Positions 11,926 to 22,048 of a stretch of 64,000 nucleotides of DNA are shown here, in pieces (the first letter of the stretch is position 1; each line of letters starts with the position of its first letter). The translations under genes and the position numbers were made by a program. Origin of the DNA: Tanypteryx hageni (Eukaryota > Arthropoda > Insecta > Odonata > Petaluridae); the NCBI GenBank assembly GCA_028673005.1, contig CM054118.1:65281401-65345400 (forward strand), written 5' to 3'. The notes beneath the pieces were generated by a model, which saw nothing but the letters and a program-made list of their open reading frames with translations, was not told the origin of the DNA and searched no databases.

Positions 11926-13497
11926 ATCTCTCTTCACTTCTCTCTCCTGTCTCCCAATTTCTTTCCCCCTCTACCTCCCCCTTTCTATCTCTCTTTGATC
12001 TACGTTTCCTCTTTTCTCTCCAATTTCCTCCTTTTTCTCGTCCTTCCATGGACACATGGAATACTCTCCATTGGCAACTCAGACGCAATTATAATTCACC
12101 TTGTATCCACTCTCTTATTTGTATCCACTCTCTTATTTATTTTCTCGCCTGGCAATTTACGGGTAAAAGCCTCACCGAGAAGCACTTTTCTCCTCAAAAA
12201 TGAATAGAATCCGCGGTAAGGTGCTTATTTCTCAGACCAACTGCGAAATGGCTTATGAACTTCCGAGAGGTAGAGGAAGAGCGGTATCTCCTGCAGATCC
12301 GTGAACTATTAGAAGCAAAAATGACCTCATTTACAACTTCGCCTGATTTCTTTGTTGAGTATTATGCTACATTTATAAGTTATACATGATTCAAAAGAAA
12401 AAATATGAACTTTCCGGTGTGTGAGAGAAATTTCAATCTTTGCCTTTTGTTAAAAGACATTTAACAACAAAATAACCAAATTTTTTTTAAAATTATAAAT
12501 GTGCCGGATTTGTATTAGTTTAAGGATTCTAAATGCGAAATTTCCGCCCTTTTTGTTGAACAGCGAATATTCGGGTCCAAAAACCCTCTGTCCGGTAGTC
12601 TCTTTAACGCGTCCAGTCCAATTTGAGCACGTGTGCGTGGAGTGTCGATCTCGCACTCTCTCTTTCTCTCTTTCTCTCTCTTTTTATCTATCTTTTTATA
12701 TGTTTGGCTCTCATTCTTTTGTATCGAACGACTCATCCTATGGAAGCACTTGAAGTATTAATGAGTAAAGGGCGAAGCGATCTACTGGACGAGATAATCG
12801 CGCCTTCGCTTTCCCTTGTCGTGACTGGATTCGTTAAACGCAGCCTTCCGCAGTGAAGTAACGGATTCGAGTAAGGTGCCTCTCCCATCGTCCCCTTTCC
12901 AGTTTCCCCTGCCTCCCTGCGAGTGAACGAGTGCGAGCGCAAACCTCTCCTATAACGCCCCCGATCCACGTGCAGTCCCTCCCCTCTTGTTTTCGCGCTT
13001 TCCCCTTCCGATATCACGCACCTTAGCATTTCTCTTTTAGCAGCATTTCTTTAATTTTTTCGTCTGCACCGTACGGTCCTGCCAATCCCTTTGCTTATTC
13101 TTTTATTCCACGCTAATTTTTTGGCGTCTTTCGATCCACGTCCAAACTATTCTCATGAAGTCGAAATGGTTGATGTCATTTTCGATCTCCGGTATTTTCT
13201 AGCGTTATGTTTCTGATTGTGCTGTTCCATGTCTGTCATTCCATACTTCTCTTTGTGGACTTTTTCTCCTTAATGTACTTGCGTCGTCTCCATATGTCTT
13301 CCGCAGATCGCCTTTATTCGATTTATCGCCTTCCTCGACCTCCTTTCTCCTTTCGAATACCTTATTATTAATTACTCCATTCTATGTCGCTACAATTTTC
13401 ACAGTGGTAGTAAACTCGTTTCGCTTCATCCGGCTCCTTACACAGCGAAAACAAAAACGAAAAACTATATCAGATGCATAGATGCAGATCGTAAAGA
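11926..13497. other. unassigned sequence
   Basis: Starts with a short CT-rich stretch (to about 11995). It includes a two-copy tandem of TTGTATCCACTCTCTTAT at about 12109-12140 and a short CT run near 12660-12685. No recognisable gene or transposon terminus. Confidence 0.4.
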
Positions 13498-14473
13498 TTT
13501 ACTTTCTCTATAAACGAAGTATAAAGTATTGTTTTCGTGAAAAAAAATCGAATTCGAGATTTCAGCGGAAATAAATGTTTTATGGTCCCCTAATCACGTT
13601 TTGTCTATTTTTTCGATGATGTCTGTGTGTGCGTGTGTCTGTGACCGTAATTTTGTGGGTGCTCTAACTCAAAAACTATTAATCAGATCAACGCGAAATT
13701 GTATATTTGACATATCTGTTGAAGGCGCAAGAAATGATTAGTTTTTGGCAAAAATCGATCAACCGGAAGTGGGTGCTTACTCGTGTCACATTCGTTTTTA
13801 CTTTCATTCATGAAAAAAAATCGACCGAGATTTCAACGGAAATACACGTTTTGAGGTCCCATGAACACGTTTTGACCATTTTCTTGATGAAATCTGTGTG
13901 TGTGTATGTGATAGCTTGTTTGTGGGTGCTCTAACTCAAAACCTATTGATCAGGTCAACGCGAAATTTTATATTTAACATTTTTATAAATGTCACAAGAA
14001 CTGATTAGTTTTTGGTAAAAATCGGTCAACCGGAAGTGGGTGTTTACTCTTGTCACGTATCCGTTATTTTTTAATATTTGCTTTATTGTTGGGTAAATGT
14101 AAAAATATATCGGAATTAAAGTTGTAGGAAATTTATTTTTCTACAACCTTTGTTTGAAACATTTTTCCATGTAATGCATTGTTAAGAGATATTTTTAAAA
14201 ATAAATGTTTTTGGCGCCGCCACCTCTGGCGATTAATGTTAACAATTGACGCTTAGTTCCGTCTTATCAACGCTCCTTTTTTTTTAATTGTTGGAGATTT
14301 CTGGCTACATTTAATATCAGAAGGCTACGATATGAGTCTATTTCTGTTCCTTGTAAAGTCTTTAAGTTTTTCTCGCAGTTCCTTAAAATATTCATTATCA
14401 TTTAACCTATTTGCAGTTTTTAGAAATATTACAGGTAAGTAGAAAGTCATGTGCTGGCCACATCAGATTTTTT
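13498..14473 (+). repeat. family X interspersed repeat, copy 1 (partial unit plus longer unit)
   Basis: Two 5' units lie head to tail: a partial one at about 13498-13794, then a longer one at about 13795-14473. Both contain ATTTCARCGGAAATA, an ACACGTTTTG block, a GTCTGTGTGTG block, GTGGGTGCTCTAACTCAAAA and CAACCGGAAGTGGGTG. The second continues to the family's 3' end, AGAAAGTCATG...GGCCACATCAGATTTTTT. It shares its 5' module with family Y but has a different body. It has no coding capacity, and the superfamily is unknown to me. Confidence 0.8.
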
Positions 14474-14689
14474 AATAGTTATGTGTCTCCTAATAGCAAT
14501 ATTCATTTCTGTATTTAAAGGTCCAGTATGTGTAATTTAATGCCATTTTGCTGAAAACGTAAATACCAAGCAGAGATATATATAAATAATAAAGTTGTTT
14601 TCACCCAGTGCATTGCTTGTAAATTTAAGATATTTCTCTCGTAAAAATGGAAACAATCCAATTTGGACAGATTGGCAATGAGGAGGAAA

Positions 14690-14775
14690 AATTCAGAGAC
14701 GGACTGGAAATGGAAACCGGATCTTCCAGTTCGCAGGCGAATGCTCCACCACCGAGCTGTCAAGGGAAATTTCCT
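14690..14775 (-). repeat. tRNA-like sequence (SINE head or tRNA pseudogene)
   Basis: On the minus strand a D-arm-like segment (GCTCGGTGGTGGAGC) is followed by an anticodon-arm-like segment whose 7-nt loop CTGCGAA would place GCG as anticodon. A degenerate T-arm region (GATCCGGTTTCCATTTCC) follows. The flanks do not form a 7-bp acceptor stem, so I do not call a functional tRNA. The segment CTGGAAGATCCGGTTT is similar to the tRNA-like halves at 18317-18527 and 51601-51716, suggesting one SINE-like family. Confidence 0.55.
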
Positions 14776-15364
14776 TTCCTGTTTTAGAGCTTAAATCTCG
14801 CGCTGCTTTAATTATGTAGCCTGGGTGAATCGAATTACGTGGATTTTTCGAAAATTCACAGTCTAATTAGGAAGCTTGGAATTTGGGGATTGTCGTTTGT
14901 TTTTTTTCGACATCGTTCGCTTGAATTTCAACGCACGCCAACGATGATCCCGTGTATTAGGGGAAGGGTATAAATTTTAATCGATTGCCTTAAAAGATTT
15001 TAATTACCTTTTTCTCTTCCAACCAACGTGTTGTTTATCTGCGTATAGGAAGTTTTTATATTTTTGCGATATTCGGCGTTTCGCCCAGAAATGATTCGCG
15101 TGTTTCCCTTTGCAGTTGCGTCTTGTTTTTCCCGTTCCGCAGCCGAGGTGGCCACGGGCGCCATACTCGTCGACTCTTTAACGCCCGCCGCGTCATCTAT
15201 AATCCGCCCCTTCTATCAATCCCCCTCTCAAATTCTGTTGTTGAATTATGCGATATAGCATCGAACATCCTTGTGCGTGCCCGCACACTCCGCGTTAGAG
15301 AGAAGAGCCACCGCCGCACAGAGAGCGTCCCCAGTGAAAACTAATCAATCATTGGAAAGGTCAC
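14776..15364. other. unassigned sequence
   Basis: About 590 bp with no recognised feature. It leads into a CT array. Confidence 0.4.
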
Positions 15365-15655
15365 GTGACTCCTTTCCACCTCTCCTCTCTCGCTCTCCTT
15401 CCTACACTTCCTGTCCTTTCTCCCAAATCCTCTTCCCTCCCCTTCCCGTACCTCCCCCCCTCTCCGTCCCTCCTCCCTCTTCCTCCCTCTCCCTCCATCT
15501 CTCCTCCCTCTCCCTCCATCTCTCCTCCCTCTCCCTCCATCTCTCCTCCCTCTCCCTCCCTCCCTCCTCCTTCCTCTCCCTCCTCCTTCCTCTCCCTCCC
15601 TCCTCCCTCTCCCTCCCTCCCTCCCTATATCTTTTCCTCTCCCTATATTTTTTCC
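15365..15655 (+). repeat. CT-rich minisatellite
   Basis: Repeats of CTCCCTCCATCTCTCCTCC and related pyrimidine units. It directly precedes a LINE 3' tail. Confidence 0.88.
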
Positions 15656-16177
15656 TGCTTTCTTATAATATGCATGCCCCAACAACATTCTTTATATTCA
15701 TTCATTGTATATATTTCATGTATATTTCATCTCATTCTGCATACTTGTATATTTCTTGTTTACATTATGTTATTACCTTTACGTTTTTATGACGGTATAT
15801 AATTACGCTGTATATACGAACTCTCCCACTGTACATACTCCTTTCTATTTAATGTTGTAGTTTTGTATTACCATATGTACACTATCTAGGGGTTTCGCAG
15901 GTTTTTCACACCCCCCTTCTTAGTGGGTGTTTTCCTGCGTGGGTTTTACTAGGGAGGACATGTCTGTCTTTACTTAGGTTTTCCCCACAAACACAAATCT
16001 GTATTCAATTTTATCTTTTTAATTTGTATTATTTAGGTACATAATGTTTATATAATGTATTTTGATATACCTTATTTTATTCTTTTTCTTGTATTTATTA
16101 TATTGACGAAAGGTTAAATGTAAGAATGGACCTTCTGGTCTAAATTTCGCCCGAATAAAGACGATTATCTATCTATC
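15656..16177 (+). mobile_element. LINE 3' UTR with (TCTA)n tail
   Basis: AT-rich 3' UTR containing GGGGTTTCGCAGGTTTTTCA (about 15890) and GTGGGTGTTTTCCTGC. It ends TAAATTTCGCCCGAATAAAG, then GACGATTATCTATCTATC. Clearly homologous to 16553-16992 and to the short tails at 54.2 and 54.4 kb. It contains no ORF2 remnant, so the insertion is 5'-truncated within the UTR. It lies between two CT arrays. Confidence 0.8.
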
Positions 16178-16552
16178 CCTCCTCCTTCCTCTCCCTCCCT
16201 CCTCCTTCCTCTCCCTCCCTCCTCCTTCCTCTCCCTCCCTCCTCCCTCTCCCTCCCTCCCTCTCCCTCCCTCCCTCTCCCTCTCTCTCCCTCCCTCCCTC
16301 CCTCTCCCTCCCTCTTCTCCCTCCCTCTCCCTCCCTCTTCTCCCTCCCCCTCCCTTCCCCTCTCTTCCCTCCCCCTCCCTTCCCCTCTCTTCCCCTCTCT
16401 CTCCCTCACTCTCCCTCCCTCCCCCTCCCCCCTCCCTCCCCCTCCCTCCCCATCCCTCCCCCTCCCTCCCCCTCACCCCCCCTTCCTCCCCCTCACCCCT
16501 CCTTTCTCTGCCTCCTTGCCCCTCCGTTCCTCCTTTCCTCTTCATCCCTCCT
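16178..16552 (+). repeat. CT-rich minisatellite between two LINE tails
   Basis: CTCCCTCCCTCCTCCTTCCT units at the left grade into CTCCCTCCC and CCCCTCCCTC units. Starts immediately after the (TCTA)n tail of the preceding LINE. Confidence 0.9.
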
Positions 16553-16992
16553 GTTATTTTACCTTAAATATTTTTCTCGTTTATTTATTTATTATTATAT
16601 TTTGAACCTGCTATATTAACAGATTTTTTTATTTTTCGCGTTATTGTGTCATTGTATCGTTCATATTTTTCTTTTATGTATCTAGGGTTTTCGCGGGGTT
16701 TTTCCGCTCCCCTTTCACTTCGTGGGTGTTTTCCTGCATGGGTTTTTACTTGGTTGGCCAAGCCAGGTCCTTCCTAGGTTTTTCCCACAAATACCTTGTC
16801 TTTCTTAGAAGTTTTCCTGAATATGTGCCTATCTATTTCTATCTCTCTGTCTCTCCCTTTTATTATCTTAATCGTTTTTATGTAAATTAATGTATTTTAA
16901 TATAATGTAACAACACTGACGAAGGGTTAAATGTAAGAGTGAACCTTATGTTCTAAATTTCGCCCGAATAAAGACATTTATCTATTCATCTA
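16553..16992 (+). mobile_element. second LINE 3' UTR with degenerate (TCTA)n tail
   Basis: Homologous to the preceding LINE tail. It shows GGGTTTTCGCGGGGTTTTTC, GTGGGTGTTTTCCTGCATGG and the end CTAAATTTCGCCCGAATAAA, then a short TCTA-like tail. CTTTCCTCT occurs just before and just after the element and may be a target duplication, but the flanks are repetitive. Confidence 0.8.
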
Positions 16993-17170
16993 TCTTTCCT
17001 CTCCGTCCCTCCTCCTTTTCCCCTTCCCCTCCCTACCCTTACTCTGCCCCCCTCCATTCCTCCTAATGCGTTTCTCTACGCCCGCTTTCCTTCCTCACCT
17101 GGCGCAATCTACGGAGAAAGTTTCCCTCCCCCTCCTCCTCCACCACCCCTCTTCCCCTTCCACCACGCCA
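16993..17170 (+). repeat. CT-rich tract after a LINE tail
   Basis: Pyrimidine-rich, weakly repetitive, directly downstream of the LINE tetranucleotide tail. Confidence 0.75.
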
Positions 17171-17995
17171 CCCGAGGTTCCATCCGTGTAATATATTGCG
17201 GCGTATCATTTTGAGCGACTGTTGTAGATCCATCACACGTGCGAGAAGCAGATTTTAAAAGGGTTAAAATGGCGGGATATTTCCATATTCATTAGACAAC
17301 TTTTTTCATCGTCCAACAAAAGGTTTCGATTCATCAGCGGTGTCGCTGTCTTCTGGCTGTTTCATCCGTCCATTCCATCCTTCTTTTGGCTCATATCCTC
17401 TACGTCACCCCGTTCCACATGCTTTCATTTGCTTCGTCCTGTCCCTCTTCTCTACGACCGATGCTTATCGCAAAATTCGAGCGTCGCTAATGTTTCTCGC
17501 GGGAGAACTTCTTCATCCGCTTGTTTTTGCACACAGTTTGCGCACATCGTTCCATCCGGTGGCCGCGATCGGCTGGCGTTAAGGGTTGAAACGTCATCGC
17601 GCTGCCGTTCACGCGGGAATTTGGATGAAAACAGAGTCTGCGCGTATTGGGTCACGCTGGATCGAAACGTCCTTCGTTTTGGTTCGACAAATCGAAGGCA
17701 AGCGTGCGCTATTCACGTCGCGTGTCGCCGGAATGTATGACGCGATCCCAGTCTCTTTCATAATTTTCCGAAAGGTCGACTCTCCAAAAAAAAAAGGAGA
17801 AAATTTTAACTGCTTCAAAGAGGACTGCTAAACAGGCTTTCCCACGCTAGTTTATTATCAAAACGGTCCCGTAAAACAGTTAAAAAGACCCGTCGAGGTA
17901 GTACGCGTGTACCTTTCATTTTACGACGGAACGGGGATCAGGTTAAAGATGGCTGCGGATTGTAGTCTCCTCCCTCTTGTTTCATTCTCTTCTTT
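17171..17995. other. unassigned sequence
   Basis: About 825 bp of moderately CpG-containing sequence. Overlapping short frames occur on both strands without recognisable domains. Confidence 0.4.
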
Positions 17996-18718
17996 TTTAC
18001 TTTCTCCATACGTAGTATAGGGGATTGTGTTCATGAAAAAAAAATCGACCGAGATTTCAACGGAAATACACGTTTTGAGGTCCCTTGAACACGTTTTGAC
18101 CATTTTCTTGATGATATCTGTGTGTGTGTTTGTGATAGGTTGTTTGTTGGTGCTCTAGCTCAAAACCTATTAATCAGGTCAACGTGAAATTTTATATTTA
18201 ACATTTTTATAAAAGTCACAATAACTGATTAGTTTTTGGTAAAAATCGGTCAACCGGAAGTGAGTGTTTACTCTTGTCATATCTGTTATTTTGAAATATT
18301 TGTTTTAATATTTGATTTGGAACAATTTTTGAAACGAGAAAAAAGTCTGCTATGACCGGGAATTGAACCCGGGTCTTCCACTTGCCGGGCGAATATCCGC
18401 CCGGCAAGTGGAAGACCCGGGTTCAATTCCCGGTCATAGCAGACTTTTTTCTCGTTTCAAAAATTGTTCCAACTTTCACAGCTTATGCCTGTCTGCATAG
18501 GATCTTCGGATCATATCATTCCATCAATTTAATATTTGATAACTATAAAAATGTACTGGAATAAAAGTTGTAGGATATTTAATATTCTACAACCTTTGTT
18601 TGAAACATATTTCCATATAAGGCATTGTTTAAGAGATATATTTTAGCTGCCACCGCAACGCCACCTACCGACGACTATTGTTAAAAATTGACGCTTACAA
18701 TTATTAACGCACCTTTTT
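17996..18718 (+). repeat. family X repeat, copy 2 (interrupted, 3'-truncated)
   Basis: Matches the other family X copies from TTACTTTCTCCATACGTAG through the CACCTACCGACGACTATTG block, then stops where copy 3 begins head to tail. It is interrupted at 18317-18527 by an insertion carrying a long palindrome. The sister copies at about 19045 and 37665 show the uninterrupted sequence. Confidence 0.82.
18317..18527. mobile_element. retroposon-like insertion with a perfect tRNA-half palindrome
   Basis: The insertion is flanked by identical 13-bp direct repeats TTTAATATTTGAT (18304-18316 and 18528-18540). Sister family X copies carry that sequence once, so the boundaries are supported by an empty site. 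Positions 18317-18391 and 18398-18472 are perfect 75-bp inverted arms around the 6-nt centre AATATC. Each arm, read outward, resembles the 3' half of a tRNA. On the + strand there is an anticodon arm (18396-18412, loop CCGGCAA, anticodon position GGC), a 4-nt variable region, a T-arm (18417-18433, five paired bases each side of TTCAATT) and an acceptor-like strand. D-arm and 5' acceptor are absent. A 55-bp unique tail (18473-18527) follows the palindrome. A duplication of this length fits target-primed reverse transcription rather than hAT or Tc1 transposition. Confidence 0.85.
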
Positions 18719-19600
18719 ATTACTTTCTCCATATCCGTAGTATAGGGAAAAGTATTGCATTCATGGAAAAAATCGACTTCGAGATTTCAACGGAAATATA
18801 CGTTTTGAGGTCCCCTGAACACGTTTTGACCATTTTCTCGATGATGTCTGTGTGTGTGTTTGTGTGTATGTGATAGCTTTTTGTGGGTGCTCTAACTCAA
18901 AAGCTATTAATCAGGTCAACGAGAAATTTTATATTTAACATTTATATAAAAGTCAGAAGACCTGATTAGTTTTTGGTAAAAATCGGTCTACCGGAAGTGG
19001 GTGTTTACTCTTGTCAGTTATCCGTTATTTTGAAATATTCGCTTTAATATGTGATAAATGTAAAAATGTAATGGAATAAAAGTTGTAGGAAATGTAATTT
19101 TCTACAACCTTTGTTTGAAACATTTTTCCATATAATGCATTGTTTAAGAGATATCTTATATTTTAGCTGCACCGCCACGCCACCTACCGACGACTATTGT
19201 TAACAATTGCCGCTTAGTTGTCTTAGTAACGCTCCAATTTCTTTTCTTAATTTTTGGAGCTTTGTGACTATATCCAACATCAGAAGGTTTGAGTTTATTT
19301 CTGTTCCTTATAGTCTAAAATTTTCTCGCAGTTTCTTAAAATATTTCTTATTATGCAACCTATTTGGAATTTTTATAAATATTACAGATATGGAGAAAGT
19401 CATGTGTTGGCCACATCAGATTTTTTTCTTGATTGTTGGAGCTTTGTGACTATATGCAATATCAGAAGGCTATGGTTTGAGTTTATTTCTGTTCTTAGTC
19501 AATTCTAAAATTTTCTCGCAGTTTCTTAAAATATTTATTATTATGTAACCTATTTGGAATTTTTAGAAAAATACATATGGTGGCCACATCAGATTTTTTC
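18719..19600 (+). repeat. family X repeat, copy 3, plus a duplicated 3' end
   Basis: A full-length X unit (about 18719-19428) starts directly at the end of copy 2. It runs to the GGAGAAAGTCATGTGTTGGC / CCACATCAG terminus. A second copy of only the 3' portion (TTGATTGTTGGAGCTTTGTG onward) follows at about 19430-19600. The order truncated unit - full unit - extra 3' end suggests unequal exchange between tandem copies. Confidence 0.8.
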
Positions 19601-19935
19601 TAAATAAAAAAGTGCTTACGTATTCGGCTTGGCTACCGTTCGTCCGTCCTTTCGTACGACTGTACGGGCAGCATCTCTGTAATCCTGTAACTTTGAGAAG
19701 CAAAAATTTTCGAGATAGATTGGTCTGTATGATGGATGAACCTGGCAACAATTAGGTGGATATAGAATCAGCTGCTGGGGAGTAATCGGAAAATATCGCA
19801 AAAAACTACATGCTGCTATACATGCAGGCACCCAGCAATAAATCGCATTTGTGATTCTTTATTTATTCCAACGAAACTTGGGCAGTCGGTGAAATAAAGC
19901 GCCTTATGTAATTTTATCTGGAGTTCTTCCCTCAC
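19601..19935. other. unassigned sequence
   Basis: About 335 bp with no recognised feature. Confidence 0.4.
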
Positions 19936-20241
19936 TTGTTCTCATTTTCTTCCTCTCTCTCTCTCTCTCTCTATCCCTCCCTCCCTGCAGTGGGGTTTTT
20001 CCTAGGGAAGGGTACTTTCATTTTCCCTACTTTTTCCCCACAAACAAATCTCCATCTCTTTTCATTTCCTAAAATGTTAACTTGTTATTGTATTTATGTA
20101 GTACTTTATTTTATGTAACTTTTCTTTTATTCTTATTATTTGTTACTTTCTTCCTGTCTGTTATTGACAATGGGTTAGATGGAAGAAGAGACTGTTTAGT
20201 CTCAATCTCGCCCAAATAAAGACGCATGTCTGTCTATCTAT
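19936..20241 (+). mobile_element. LINE 3' tail in CT-rich flanks
   Basis: After a short (CT)n stretch the LINE part begins near 19987 (CTGCAGTGGGGTTTTTCC). It ends TCTCAATCTCGCCCAAATAA followed by AGACGCATG and a TCTG/TCTA tail. CTATCCCTCC lies immediately before and after it, a plausible target duplication in pyrimidine-rich DNA. Confidence 0.7.
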
Positions 20242-20980
20242 CCCTCCTTACCCCTCTTTTACATCCCACTAACCGTCAAGCTCCCTTCAATCATATTCTC
20301 TTCTTATTTTCTTTCTTTTTCCCTTTCCCCAGTTTTCCCCTCTTTCCACCCTCTTACCTACTCTCTTCCTCTCATCTACTCTCCTCCTCCCTCCTCTTCT
20401 CATTCGCCCTTAACTGCGCGAGGGATATCTCATCCCAGCTTCATTCAGCCACCCGCGGTCGTAAAAAAAACAATGCAAATTCGCATCTCCTCCTATTAAT
20501 GGAAGCCGAGCACAATATGTACCACTTTGTTCCGAGGTCCTTTTTTTATGCGAGCGAGCGAGCAAAGGTCGCTCTCACCGCCTGTGTCACCACGAGCGGT
20601 GCGCAAAAGGGAGACGGGCGGCGGCAATGCAAACGAAGCGGGCAAAGGGCGCTTTTAAGAGAAGGGGCGCGCTCGTCTCGGGGCGATGGTGGGAGGTCCT
20701 CCTTCCCCCTCTCCTCTGAAATAATGGCCTCGGAAATAACTCGTTCCTCTCGTTGGTCGAGTGGAGGTGTCGAGAGGCTGGAGTCGAATTAGGGGAGGTG
20801 AGTGCTCCGCCTCGCTCAGCCTCGGGGTCGATCGAAACGGTCGCTCCTCTACGGAGGCTGGTTATTGACCCTTTTAAGGCGTTCGCGAAACCCTTGCCTC
20901 GCTCACCCTTTCGTTGTGTACCATCGCCGTGTGTGTGTGTTTGCGTTTTAACGTTCGGGTCCCGTCCGGTTACTCTAGTC
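20242..20980. other. CT-rich start, then unassigned GC-richer sequence
   Basis: Pyrimidine-rich to about 20400, then moderately GC- and CpG-rich DNA with no recognisable exon. Short GT run at about 20931-20941. The octamer CTCTAGTC at 20973-20980 flanks the hAT element that follows. Confidence 0.4.
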
Positions 20981-22048
20981 CAGGGATGGGAAACCTTTTT
21001 TTTTGCTCGCGTGCCAAAATTAAAAAAAATGGTTTTCCCTTTCCAATTTAAGTGCCAATTTGAAATATATCCAAAAAAGAAATAATTTAATGGTTTAACT
21101 GTGATCATTTATTCTAATACTTAGAGCACATAAAACGATGGATTGGTTTTATGGAAGTCAATTCATCGTCTAAAAAGACTCATTGTTCCAGATCATTTAC
21201 GGCCGAACTACAATTATTGAGCAAAAAGCACCTCGTTCTCGGACAAAAAGTTCGTCAGTTATTTTATCGACATAATTGCAATCTCGCTATAAATAGGCCT
21301 CGACTTACGTAAACCCCCACTTACGTAAGCGGCCCCATAAATTACTGAAAAAATTTCGTTGTTTATGTTCAAGCTTACCTTAGCGGTTTTAGTAAGCGAG
21401 CGGGAACTAAATATGTGTGCGGAGGAAGAACGCATAGCGTGGGTTGTAATGCGGTAGCCGCACTATGCTACCCAGCCACTGTTGCCAATCTTGCAAATTT
21501 TTAGCTAGATCTAGCGACTTCGGGTTCAAACTAGCGTCTAAAAAAAGGCCACAGCGACTACCTACGAATCTAGCTAATCGATTTAACAATCTACCTAATT
21601 CTAGCGACTGGCTATAATCGCGGCGTATATCTGCACTCATACGAATACAAAAATATATTACATTATAATATTAACATAATAACAGTAAATGATATTATTT
21701 CATCTTCATCTGATACTATACATCAGCACACGTCTACAAGTGGCAGCAATGATTCCTCTAGCCAAAACATGATTTATGTATCGGCCTTTCAATTATTCTT
21801 CAGGAGAAAATACAACTAAGTTTTTCGTTCTACGTGTAATTTCCCCACTTCCGTAGTAATTTTCGACACGCAAATTTCGAGTTACGTAACCGGTGCTGGA
21901 ACGCATCCTTACGTAACCCGGGGAGTACCTGTAGTCTTTTATATCGTGTCTGTCAAAAATGGAAAAATATTAAGGAAACAGTCCATAAACATTTTTTTCT
22001 GTTGCGTACCATCCAAAATCGTACCGCGTGACAGCTTTTCCATCCCTG
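20981..22048. mobile_element. hAT-like element containing a nested Tigger-like element
   Basis: Left end CAGGGATGGGAAACC; right end, inverted, CAGGGATGGAAAAGC, with nine identical terminal bases. The flanking octamers CTCTAGTC (20973-20980) and CTCTTGTC (22049-22056) match at 7 of 8 positions, as expected for an old hAT target duplication. The interior has no transposase frame. A Tigger-like element occupies 21296-21931, leaving a host of about 430 bp. Confidence 0.75.
21296..21931 (-). mobile_element. pogo/Tigger-like non-autonomous element, copy A (nested)
   Basis: Reverse-complement homologue of 62909-63597 along its whole length, including subterminal CTTACGTAA-type motifs. The right end, inverted, reads CAGGTACTCCCCGGGTTACG. 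The left end starts inside the terminus, lacking roughly the outer 24 bp. TA dinucleotides flank both sides. No intact transposase frame remains. Confidence 0.72.

Noticed and set aside
14425..14435. CAG|GTAAGT splice-donor-like site, possible second recursive site
   Set aside because: It lies within a family X copy, lacks a pyrimidine tract upstream, and sister copies do not keep it.
18360..18440. Functional tRNA gene with GGC anticodon
   Set aside because: Only the 3' half is present. There is no D-arm or 5' acceptor, the base before the anticodon is C instead of U, and the sequence is an inverted duplicate.
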